From Ostrinia nubilalis (taxonomy: Eukaryota; Arthropoda; Insecta; Lepidoptera; Crambidae), in contig NC_087106.1 in assembly GCF_963855985.1 (NCBI RefSeq), forward strand, positions 4,881,001 through 4,945,000: a stretch of DNA of 64,000 bases. The letters run 5' to 3'. The notes beneath the pieces are model-generated. The model saw only the letters and a program-made list of their open reading frames with translations. It was not told the DNA's origin and did not search any database. Each line of letters begins with the position of its first letter. Positions within the stretch are counted from its first letter, which is position 1. This document shows, one piece after another, positions 54,864 through 64,000 of the stretch. The position numbers and the translations under genes were made by a program.

Positions 54864-55150
54864 TGACGACCTCCGTGGCGGAGAGGCGCACACACCGGTT
54901 TTCAAGGTGTGCCGGGCCAATCCTGAGGTCCCGGGTTCGATTCCCGGCCGGGACAATATAGAAAACGATCTTTTCACATTGTCTCTGGTTTGGGTGTGTT
55001 GTGGTTCGTCGTTCCCGATTTCCATAACACAAATGCCTTAGCTACTTATTTTGGGTTAGAGTAATATATGAGATGTTGTCTAATATTAATTTAAGTATTT
55101 ATAATATTTTATTTATTTATATTATTTTATTTATATTTTTTATTTATTTA
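54864..55150 (+). mobile_element. tRNA-derived SINE, second family
   Basis: The head gacgacctccgtggcggaga (box A region) and ggttcgattcc (box B, 54933-54943) with cccggccgggac looks tRNA-like; body gtttgggtgtgttgtggttc and cgtcgttcccgatttccata; tail of TTTAT words. Its body differs from that of the SINE at 20841. Not a functional tRNA. Confidence 0.78.
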
Positions 55151-55429
55151 TATTATTTTATTTACTTTTATTGGTTACTCTGCAATGCCAAACAACATAA
55201 CATGTAAAAATATCAAATCATTTTAGACAAATATATTTTCAACTTAGACTCGTCATATCTCAGAATTCCCATATCTCACAACATAGCGCTTTAAGTGAAT
55301 ATACCTACAAATATAAAGCTTTGAAATAAAATACGTTTCATTTTTGTCCGCCTTGGGGCATTTTCTCATATTAAAGTTCCCAATGTCCTTTGGTTAAAAT
55401 ATCTTAAAGACCTTCATCATTCACTTCAC

Positions 55430-55552
55430 TTGGGTGGGTTGCACCATCTCATTTTAACTTTAACAAACGTCAAAAATCTGACAAACTCCATACAAAAAAC
55501 ACCGGTTATCGTCAAAGTTACGGTCTAAGTAGGTGGTGCAACTCAGCCTTAA
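55430..55552. mobile_element. GGCTGAGTTGCACC MITE
   Basis: Ends gggtgggttgcaccatctca and taggtggtgcaactcagcct; interior tttaacaaacgtcaaaaatc and accggttatcgtcaaagtta. Opposite orientation to 35823. Confidence 0.85.
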
Positions 55553-57799
55553 TGTTTCTCCTTAAACATCATAATGTACTTAATTAAAACGTTTTCATTA
55601 AGAAGCCCTGCCTTCATTATTAATACATTAAATCCCATCAGATACAATTCTGTGACAATTTAAGACTATCCATCTTCCACCATACGCCACCTTAATGATC
55701 CCATAGACCAGAAGTTACTTGACATCCTTCCTACTAATGATCTTAAGGTGCCTTCAAACTAGAACCAACACTACGAACATTCACAAGCTACGTGAATGCT
55801 CGATACTTTTTATTCGTTTTATCTGTTTGTAAATAATTTTGACATCAAAGATTTAAAGGTACCTCACTCTGTAGTTAGACTATTTTACAAACTGATTCCT
55901 AGCATGTTTCTGCATGGCACTTGTTCACGTTAACATGTTCTGTTTGGTTCTTTGGCACACTGATAAGAGAGAAATAGATTTTCTTGTCGTATTGATGAAA
56001 CAAATCTTAAAACTCGATTCAATCTCAATTCCTCAGTCATAGGTATAGTCTTGAGATAGATGTCTAAATACAAAAATATTTTAATGGGTTAAAATGCTTA
56101 AAATTGAAGTGTTGGGCTTTTTTCAGTAATACGCACGCATTTCAAATCATTACACGTAACAGCACTCAGTGTGGTCGCACCATTACTGCGTACTTCGGCA
56201 TAAAACCCATTAGCAACATAATTAATGCATTCCCAGTTTGCGTACGCGCATAGCTCATCGCGTAACGTTGCGCGTTGCGGCCCGCCGCGTATCCCGGCGA
56301 GTTGTACGTAACGTGCGTATGCGCGTAAAGATGGAGATAGGCCCCATAACGACGCCCTGTTTGAATATTGATGAGTCGGGGGCAGATTCTGAAGTCTTTG
56401 TTTGAAATCAAACTTTTTGATCAAAAAAAATTAGGGCTTAAAAAGTTTTCATTCTTTTTTTAGAATTAGTCATTTTGTCTTTTGTTTGAGGTAAAAACCT
56501 TTTCGATAAAAACAGGCTGCTCAAATAGTTTACGTTCATTTTTTTTAATTTTGGCAGATTTAATTTTGTCTTTTGTTTGAGGTTAAAACCTTTTCGATAA
56601 AAACAACAGACTGATGAAATAGTTTACGTTCTTATTTAAAATTTTAGCAGATGTCATTTTGTCTTTTTTGAAATCTAAACTTTTTCGTTTAATTAGCCGA
56701 GCCGCAGACTGGATACTTTTTGTCAGTCGATAGTTTAGTCGGGCAGTTATTTCTTTTTAATCAAAACACATAAAGTTAAGATTTCTGATAGTTTTCAGTT
56801 CTCATTCTGTAACTAAACTGGCTGGTATCAAAGGGCGTTCACCCGTTAGCTAGAAAATATTACTCTATGAGCAAAAATTTATCTGGAGGACTCCCCTGCC
56901 AAATATTATCTTTACCTTATTGTTTGATAAGTAAATACATAATAATAATGCAACGGACTTAGAAATTATACAATTTAGTTGTCATTATAATATTTCAGCA
57001 ATAATTCCTTCTGTTTTCGTTCCTCATAAGTATCTAAAAATAGGTCCCTATCTACGAAAATAACGTACTACGTTAAGCTTTAACAGTCGTTACTTAGATT
57101 TTGTAGTAACAAAACGGAATAATTGCTTGTTATTTTGGTAAATGTAACGTTTTTGTAACAATGCCGTTTTTATGGCCTCTGTCATTTTTTACGCCTATTA
57201 AGACAGTTTGGACTGTGAATAGCTTTATTAACAGTACATTTTGATGCTATCAGGTATAGGTCAGTTTTGGCATTCAAAACTAATGGCAGTTTGATTGAAT
57301 AAGCTATTTGACAACATTAAAAATTATGTAAGAATTACTGACATCCGCATTGTTGTGATCAAAAGGTTTTTTTATTTTGCATTCGATTTTTTAAACAAAC
57401 ACAAATAAAAATAAGACTAACAAATTGTTGATATCTACCCGCAATCCCTCTCTCTATCTAAGACTATGTACTTAGAAACTTTAAAACTAGTTTTTTTCCC
57501 ATGGCTTCACACTCACGCGTGACATTCAGTTTGTCAAAAATCTAGAAGCCTATGTGTAATTCTAATGCATAGGTACTGTAAAGTTTTTTCAAAATCAGTG
57601 AAACAGTAACAAACACAGAAACATTCGCATTTGTAATTTAGTAGGATAGGATTCATACAATTTGATGACTAGGTATCCACCTGTTAACAAAACAATGCAA
57701 AACAAGCAAATAAAACAAAACAAACAAAACACAATCGTCAACACGAGCACAAAGTGCATGCTGCAATTCAGCACATCTGTCCCAGACGTATCGGTCTAA
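55553..57799. other. No supported gene
   Basis: Contains a CpG-rich stretch at about 56225-56335 with inverted CG words (gcgtacgcgcatagc; gtgcgtatgcgcg), which may be a MITE, and the tandem repeat at 56440-56690. The 108-codon minus-strand frame at 56098-56424 overlaps another frame and has no recognised domain. Confidence 0.35.
56440..56690. repeat. About 92-bp tandem repeat, 2.5 copies
   Basis: gtctttt starts at 56477, 56568 and 56661. The units share tgtttgaggt.aaaacctttt, cgataaaaaca and aatagtttacgttc. The last unit is partial and diverged. Confidence 0.8.
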
Positions 57800-58140
57800 A
57801 TATAGACAGCACACTGAACAATGGGACAGTAGTTCCGTGGACAAACAATCTGAGAAGCTAGCAAAGGTTCTTTAAAACAGAACAAGGCAGGCATTTGACC
57901 GCAATCGGACCTGATTTTAAGGGAGATGCTGTCTAGTGATGGTACATATCTGTCCTGTAAGTGCTTATTCACTCTCTCCTTGAAAAGGACCGGATTATAG
58001 TTTTCGGGATAGACAGCAGCAGGCAACGAATTTCAGCCCCTAGCTGTTCCCATTATAAAAGACTGGCTGGTAAAGGTGAATGAGTTTCTCTCAACACTTC
58101 TCAGAACCAGTGGATTATATTATGTTGTCTCGAACTGGTG
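57800..58140 (-). mobile_element. CR1/jockey-like LINE 3' fragment
   Basis: The minus strand reads LPAAVYPENYNPVLFKERVN in one frame, matching the peptide at 61484. The tail (atgtaccatcactagacagc; gtccgattgcggtcaaatgc) runs to about 57880. Frames are broken by stops. Confidence 0.65.
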
Positions 58141-58240
58141 GTGGGACAAGCATTTAGGACGAGTCTAAGGCTGAGTTGCACGTGGACTGATGGTCAGATT
58201 CAAACTCATGTGACTTCAGGGCAGTTTGTATCAGGGCACT

Positions 58241-58363
58241 AAGGCTGGGTGGCACCATCTTACTTTAACTTTGACAAACGTCAAAAATCTACCAAACTCC
58301 ATACAAAAAACACCGGTTACCGTTATAGTTACGGTCAAAGTTAGGTGGTGCAACTCAGCCTTA
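58241..58363. mobile_element. GGCTGAGTTGCACC MITE
   Basis: aaggctgggtggcaccatct to taggtggtgcaactcagcct; interior tttgacaaacgtcaaaaatc. A broken end of another family member (taaggctgagttgcacgtgg) lies just upstream at 58165-58185. Confidence 0.88.
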
Positions 58364-58394
58364 AAGGCCTGATGATGATAGCTTTTATCAAATA

Positions 58395-58912
58395 TACTGG
58401 TCATCACAAAAATCGGCCCACCTACGTTTTACAGGAAAACTCGTTTCTACTGACACAATCATGGTGCCCCAACAATATTGGTGTTATTTGAAAGCCCAAT
58501 AAATATCCTTAAAGAAAAACACATTTAATTTCTTAATAAACGATTTAAACGATTAACGTATACAATAAATGTGACTTGAAAAAATACCTCACTTTGGGCT
58601 CACCTCTGGGATCAATTAGACCAATTTTTATGGTTATAAAACCAAATAATGATCTCACGTGCCCTCTTAAACAGATTGATAGCGATTAATCCCAACTTAA
58701 CAGTTTTATAGCCATAAAAGTTGACTCAAGCGTAACTACTTATTTTTTGAAAAAGTGACTGGATTCTTCTACAGACACATTTTTGGGGTAAAAACCTTTC
58801 CTTTAATGGAATGAAGTTTAGAACTAGGCTTTTAAATGGTGCCAATATTAGTGGGAATACGAAAGTTGAAAATGCTTGTCGCGGGAGGGTCGATTTTTGT
58901 GATGACCAGTGT
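58395..58912. mobile_element. 518-bp relative of the ACACTCGACATC transposon
   Basis: Ends actggtcatcacaaaaatcg and tcgatttttgtgatgaccag. The interior is the reverse of the 6156-6680 element (gcccaataaatatccttaaa, ctttgggctcacctctggga, tttttggggtaaaaaccttt). The termini differ from that copy while the interior is alike, so the two belong to sibling families with swapped or diverged ends. Confidence 0.8.
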
Positions 58913-60909
58913 ATTTTAGTCGCGTTGGTGAAACGAGTACTATACTGATGCCACTGGATTTGCCTACATTGTTAGTTAACTCTAGCTAAACTGGGTCGCG
59001 ACTATTGTGTAGACTGAAATATCTTTTATGTCACCCTTTTATTGGTGGAACTGTTTCGTTTCCAACGAAAATAAACGTCTTTAATTGGGCAAACCGTTTT
59101 AGAACGGCTGTTGCACTTTTAAAATCTAACTACCGTTGCTCTTCTAGAAATACAAAGGATATGCTCCTGAGATTTAGACAAAAACTATACCTAAATTGGA
59201 CTTGATTTCAAATAAGAGCCAACTATACATTGTCGGTTTTCTATGATAAATAAATAAAAACAAAGACAAAGCCTCAATGTAATGTTTCAAGAAAAATATT
59301 TGTAAAAACATTTAATTTAATTAATTATTGGATTGTATGTGTACCGAGCAACAGTAATTTTCATTGTACAATGCCTTGTTTCATTGTAAAGTAAATTCAA
59401 TAATTGTAAACTCAATATTGCGAGTATTTTAATATGGTGCAAATTATATTATAACGGTTAATTTTAATTACAGTTTAACCAGTAATGTAACGTTCTCGGA
59501 TTAAAATCGACAATAGTAATGGTCTGCTACGCAGTGGCGGATTTACAAATTTGCCGCTAGTAGGCAGTGCTACGGTTGAGTTTTTAAGCCAAAACATTCT
59601 AGAAAAAGGCGCATAAAGTATACCTAGTATTAGAAAATCAACCCATGAGAACCTTCAATTATGGTGTCCAACAAAGGGGCAAAAACCAAGGAAGCTTGCA
59701 GTAAGCACTGATTTAGCTGTGTGCACCATAATTTTGCACCGCACTGCAAGCTTTGGGTGTGCAATTACGTATAATAAGGCAAAATACGCGAGTAAAATCT
59801 ATAGTTTTGAACTACCTATCTACTTTGAAATTCCATTTGAACTATTTTTAAATTCATTATTGACTCGTGTTTTCTTAAATCATATCGGATACTCTGTTCT
59901 ATATAATATTAAGTACATTTTTGAAAGAATAAAAGTAAAAAGTACGCAAAAAATGCAAATTTTTTCAGGCATTAAAAACTTACATTTGAATATTATTGTA
60001 TTAGAAGTTTCAACTGTATATTTTTAACGTTTTTTAATTGTGCATTTTTAATTAGAGAAAAATATTTATGGACTCGGAAAATCTAATCAATATGAAAACT
60101 ATCTACAAGAAAAATATATAGGTAAACTTTGACAAACAAAAATAAAGCTCAAAGGTACCTCAAGACAAAATACATAAAGGCTCTTTCGGAGAGTCCCAGA
60201 TCTTTGGAAATATAGAGCTTATCTATTTAAGGGCTCTTACAGACTAGAGTTTTCTCGGTGCGTTTTTTATAACCGCATGACTCACTTTTCGTACAAAATA
60301 TTTAATATTTGAATGCGAAAAGCAGCGTGTGTAGGTAAGCCAAAACGCTAATGTGCAATAATCCTAAATCATTCTTAACAACCATTATTTAACGACTTTC
60401 ATATACGAATCAGAAATAAAAGAGCGTACAAAATTTCGTAATTTCTCCGCTTCAAACGCATAATCACATCAAGTGGTATTAATGCAAATTGCTCTAAGAT
60501 TTGAGTGGAAATTCATTAATATTTATGTTTAATTGTTATGTGTTGTTGCTATGCAATGCTTGGGTGGTTTGACATGAAGATTGCATGCTCCGAGATCTCC
60601 GAATGTGAAAGAAATGAAAAACTGAAACGATGAAAATAATAAGTTTATTGTTATAGAATGCTGTAATTTTGTAATTTTTGCGTTGAGTAACTAGACACGG
60701 ATGGATGGAGGTAATGGGTTAGCAGTGTGTTTTAACAGTTATTTATACAATTGGAGAAATAATTGTGTTCTAATATTCGAGCTCGGTAACTGGCTAGCCG
60801 TCTTTAAATTAAATGCATTTTTCTACAATAATACGTGGATCTTTTCAGCGCCTGTTTTCTTTCATGATATTCTGTATCCCGCTTTGTCCAGGATCTACAC
60901 AAACAAAAA
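58913..60909. other. No supported gene
   Basis: AT-rich. The 102-codon frame at 59719-60027 has no recognised domain and AT-driven composition; it is not called. Confidence 0.35.
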
Positions 60910-61046
60910 GTCGTATTCATAAACATTACTATGAGGTCTCACAGTGCGCGTGGCCGCACAGGAACACACGAACCAATCACAGAGCTCTATTCAACGCTGT
61001 GCGTTCGATTTGCTGCTTTACTTATAAGCATCGTTCGTGAATAGGT
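60910..61046. mobile_element. MITE of the CGTATTCACAAA family (copy 5)
   Basis: tcgtattcataaacattact to gcatcgttcgtgaataggta; interior gaggtctcacagtgcgcgtg and aatcacagagctctattcaa. The ends are slightly worn. Confidence 0.85.
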
Positions 61047-61483
61047 ACCTAAGATACACATTTAAAGGATCCAATCCAAAAAATGCCAAAACTGAGTTTA
61101 ATATACCAAAGAGGTTGTAAAACTATTTATATTTTTCAGGTAGGAAAAGATCCTAGTGGAAAACTTTCTGTGGATTAGATCCTTCTTGGCTCCTTTCTAT
61201 GTAACTTTGTCTATTATGTATACTAAATTATGCGAAAATAAACCTACCACCCACCATTACCTAACATACTTGGCATAAATCCCAACCTCCTATATTTCGC
61301 AGCTAGTTAGTAGGTGCGTGCAAGTTGAACCACCGCTTAACGGAACTGTACGCATTACGTCTAACTGCGCTAATCCGCGTTAACCGCCGGTCAAAGCCTT
61401 GTTAGCTGAGTGCACCAGTAGCAGAAAGGCTACCTACAGAGTTGCTAATAAACTCGTCGTTTCGATTACTCTTTTATAATGCG

Positions 61484-61660
61484 AACAGCTAGGGACTGGA
61501 ATTCGCTGCCGGCTGCTGTCTTTCCTGAACACTATAATCCGGGCCTTTTCAAGGCGAGAGCGTGAATAGGCACTCACAGGGCAGATACTAGACTGCATCT
61601 CACTTTTTAACACCAGGTGCGATTGCGGTCAAATACTGCCTTGGCTTGCATAAAAAAAAA
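61484..61660 (+). mobile_element. CR1/jockey-like LINE 3' fragment, plus strand
   Basis: agggactggaattcgctgcc and onward encodes RDWNSLPAAVFPEHYNPGL then FKAR, a conserved C-terminal segment of a LINE reverse transcriptase ORF. The tail cactttttaacaccaggtgc, gattgcggtcaaatactgcc and gcataaaaaaaa follows. 5' truncated, coding part short and stop-containing. Confidence 0.75.
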
Positions 61661-61854
61661 CTATGTTTACGAAAGTCTTGACACACCGCACTTAAAAAAA
61701 ACCCCTTTTTCGTCGGAAATGAGGTAGGAAATAGAATTGGAAATAGTTCTAACTGGCACAGGACAAGTTTTCCAGAGTCCATGGAAATAGTCCCACCATC
61801 AATCTTTTTTTAACTGTCCCGCTAAGCACGTAGAACGCATTATAGTGTTAGTTT

Positions 61855-61955
61855 CAGCCAAAATACCGCCCACTGCTGGACAAAGGCCTCCCCCAAAGAT
61901 TTCCGACCTGACCTGCGCTGCCCGCATCCAGGTTCTTCCAGCGACCTTAGTGATT
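61855..61955 (-). mobile_element. RTE/SINE-like 3' fragment (42425 subfamily)
   Basis: ttcagccaaaataccgccca, ctgctggacaaaggcctccc and gcatccaggttcttccagcg match the element at 42425-42660. Confidence 0.65.
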
Positions 61956-62463
61956 CTGCTAATTTTTATTAACTTTAAGTAGGTACAATAGGGACAAGCT
62001 TCATTCCTTATTTTTTCAAGCTAACAAAACTGACGTTCTGTTATGTATGAAAACTGCAGTGATTCCCAAAACAATGATGATTATGATTTTAGCACTTACT
62101 CCGGGAAAGAATAATATTTGGACAGATTCTGGCGTTTGTTGTTGCAACATCTGGATGACCTGAATGTTAAAAAAGCATGTTTGACTTACATTGATCAAAC
62201 TGCAAAATTTTTAATCACAATTTTTTTATTAATCTCAACTCGAGTACGCCATTTTTCTTGTCGTCAAAGGTTAATGACTACTTATTGTTACCCTCTGAGG
62301 TTTTTTTTTTTCAACTAGCAATTAAATGCCTAAATGTAAACAGTACATGTAACTTGTGATCTATATTTCTAGCGCTTAACTCAGTGCATAATCGGTCAAA
62401 ACCAAGAGCGTTTGTCAATACCAGTACATAAATTACTTATTTATTTATTTTTCGTTGTTACAG
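61956..62463 (+). other. Intron end upstream of the CDK-inhibitor exon
   Basis: No gene or repeat. The 3' end has a pyrimidine-rich tract tttatttatttttcgttgtt followed by acag at 62460-62463, a good splice acceptor. Confidence 0.6.
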
Positions 62464-62487
62464 ACTACCTCACTCAACCAAAGAACA

Positions 62488-62922
62488 ATGCGTAGAATCT
62501 CGCCAACCAACCCAGTGAGGCGCTGTCTCTTCCCATCAGAAGGTGATGACGAAGGTAAACGAGACAATATTAATAACGTCTTCCAAGAAATGTACAAACA
62601 AGAGGCAGAAAGGGCCAAGGAGCAATGGAACTATGATACAGAAAATGATGCCCCCTTACCCGGCAAAAGACCGGTCTATTGGAAAGGCAAAAACGAAAAC
62701 GGCGTTTGGGTTGGCGTAATAAATGATACAGACACGGATGAAAACGATGAGACAGACGAGGAAAATAAGTCAGATGATAATGAACCTAAAGAAGAAGCAA
62801 TGCAGCTTGAAGCTACTCCAGCTCCTAAAGCAGCAGTAAAAGAACCTCCTACTCCTACTAGGAAAAGGTCTAGGGAAAATAGTCCCAATGACACTAGCGC
62901 TAAACGCAAACTAGATCTGTAA
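62488..62922 (+). CDS. CDKN1/dacapo-type cyclin-dependent kinase inhibitor (p21/p27 family), last exon
   Basis: ATG at 62488 gives 144 residues; the frame is open 5' to the acceptor at 62463 but has no earlier ATG. Residues 10-15, VRRCLF, match the cyclin-docking RRxLFG of p21/p27. After a 32-residue linker (27-46 helical, acidic/basic), WNYDTENDAPLPGKRPVYW (47-65) matches the CDK-binding part of the CDI domain (p27 W-N-F-D-F...P-L-E-G). Residues 79-104 are very acidic. TPTRKR (122-127) has a CDK-type T-P-x-R site and basic NLS-like residues. The end, RKLDL (140-144), is a second RxLxL docking match. The protein should bind and inhibit cyclin E/CDK2 in the nucleus. It is shorter than fly Dacapo (about 245 residues). 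Whether 62488 or an upstream exon supplies the start needs transcript data. Confidence 0.88.
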   Translation: MRRISPTNPVRRCLFPSEGDDEGKRDNINNVFQEMYKQEAERAKEQWNYDTENDAPLPGKRPVYWKGKNENGVWVGVINDTDTDENDETDEENKSDDNEPKEEAMQLEATPAPKAAVKEPPTPTRKRSRENSPNDTSAKRKLDL

Positions 62923-63700
62923 AAAATAAATGTTGTTAATCACAAGAACTTATTTACGAAGAAAATTACAACAAAAGTTCCAGTAAGGCGTTGTGTACTT
63001 ACAAGTAAATATTTGGCTTTAAATTGATGACAGGAATATTTATCTAAGCATTAAATTGCACGAGAAATTATGATGCCATGAGGCTTTTATGTATAATTTT
63101 CTGGGATCTCAAAATTTCTATATTTTCGGTACAAGATGTCCACTGGAGAGTTTGTGTTCCAATGATCTCAGACACCAGAAATACGCTTCGAACCCTATCG
63201 AATATACATACTTTACTTCTAATGTCCAGTATTTCAAATAGTTTAAATTTTAGTTCCAATAATCACTAATGACTAAACCGAAGAATTCCAAAACTCTAAT
63301 AACTATGAATATTATTATTTTATTTTTACGCAGATGCCCGTTTTAAATTAAATATTATCCTATTATTATCTAAATTATGTATTTTATCCTACATCCTCCC
63401 TTATTATCATAATTTTAAAATACGTGAAAACGTACTACCTACACTACTACTCGTACTACCACAGAATACATAATAGTAGCAACAGAAATTGCACTCCTTT
63501 GTGTAGGATCAGATGCCGACATTTTAACGGTAATAATAATAATGCAAAATATCCAACGCACATAGTGCATTCGAAATCGCACCTTACTACTACGATCACA
63601 AGAGCGCATTTTTTTTGTGTTCAGAATTGATCTACGTCACCGCTCAAGCGTCAGGGTTGTATGAGCAAAGTAAAATATGTAAATAAAAACTTAATTTTAA
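62923..63700 (+). other. Probable 3' UTR of the CDK-inhibitor gene
   Basis: AT-rich, without repeats recognised. AATAAA at 63682-63687 (gtaaataaaaac) is a plausible main poly(A) signal about 760 bases past the stop. Short frames on both strands are not supported. Confidence 0.45.
62925..62930 (+). terminator. Proximal AATAAA of the CDK-inhibitor gene
   Basis: AATAAA begins 3 bases after the TAA stop. It is unusually close, so it may be unused; a more distant hexamer follows at 63682. Confidence 0.35.
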
Positions 63701-64000
63701 GAAGCATTTATTGTATTTACGATTGGTAAACTTTAATCTAGTGGAGTTTGTATAATCGTACCATCTCTAAAGTACCTATTAATAAACTTCAGTGTTGCGA
63801 TAATTCGAAATTAAACAAACAGTTATAAAAGGTGTAGTGTCGGAAAATAGACACGGTGAAGTAAAGTTAATGTTTTTATTAGCTAAAATAATTTTTTTGC
63901 TATAGTTTTTGTCATATTTCAAAATAATTTATTATTTAAAAAGTGTAGTTTTTTTATTATTTAAATAACTACAGTTAATTATTATCCTAAATATTACAAT
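63701..64000. other. No gene seen
   Basis: AT-rich, unrecognised to the window edge. Confidence 0.35.

Noticed and set aside
56098..56424. 108-codon minus-strand frame
   Set aside because: Overlaps another frame on the same strand over a CpG-rich, partly palindromic stretch; no domain recognised.
59719..60027. 102-codon plus-strand frame
   Set aside because: AT-driven composition and no recognisable domain or splice signals.

Overview
The window looks like a chromosome segment from a moth or butterfly (Lepidoptera). It is AT-rich, has no prokaryotic gene packing, and is full of repeats: Helitron-like elements with CG-rich hairpins ending in CTAG, RTE-type LINE 3' ends with (ATG)n tails, tRNA-derived SINEs, and several families of short inverted-repeat elements. 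The species cannot be named from the sequence.

Two protein-coding loci can be supported. (1) On the minus strand, 28842 to 24153, lies a three-exon THAP9/P-element-type transposase gene. Exon 1 carries the first zinc cysteines and exon 2 the rest of the THAP finger. Exon 3 is one 805-codon open frame with the transposase core. Exon 2 is split inside the THAP domain by an unrelated 1.09 kb inverted-repeat transposon. (2) On the plus strand near the right edge (62488-62922) is a 144-codon last exon for a CDKN1/dacapo-type cyclin-dependent kinase inhibitor. A good splice acceptor lies 24 bases before its ATG, so its promoter and 5' UTR exon are elsewhere. Candidates in the window are 7.16-7.45 kb, where a tandemly duplicated block carries E2F-like sites, and 19.28-19.59 kb, which has an NRF-1-like palindrome, an Inr-like TCAGT and a strong splice donor.

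Layout: 0-7 kb, MITEs, a Helitron-like 3' end with a 135-bp tandem repeat, and LINE/SINE scraps. 7.1-8.5 kb, CpG-rich promoter-like DNA. 9.7-10.4 kb, Helitron-like elements. 12.7-13.8 kb, an inverted-repeat unit enclosing a 117-bp satellite with TTAGG-like words. 14.9-15.6 kb, a hAT-type element with a perfect 8-bp target duplication. 15.6-20 kb, mostly unique sequence. 20.1-21.1 kb, a MITE nested in its own family, two more MITEs and a SINE. 24-29 kb, the THAP9-like gene. 29-33 kb, stacked DNA transposons, one hAT-type carrying a smaller TTA-flanked MITE. 33-42 kb, SINEs, Helitrons, an RTE LINE fragment and three adjacent MITEs. 43.6-46.8 kb, more repeats. 47.4-49.2 kb, three 5'-truncated copies of one LINE family head to tail, one split by a Helitron without target duplication. 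49-62 kb, scattered MITEs and LINE ends in otherwise unannotated DNA. 62.4-63.7 kb, the CDK-inhibitor exon.

If the CDK inhibitor does use one of the proposed promoters, most of the window is one very large, transposon-filled first intron of that gene, with the THAP9-like gene lying inside it in antisense. That arrangement is inference; the exon and domain reading is seen in the sequence.
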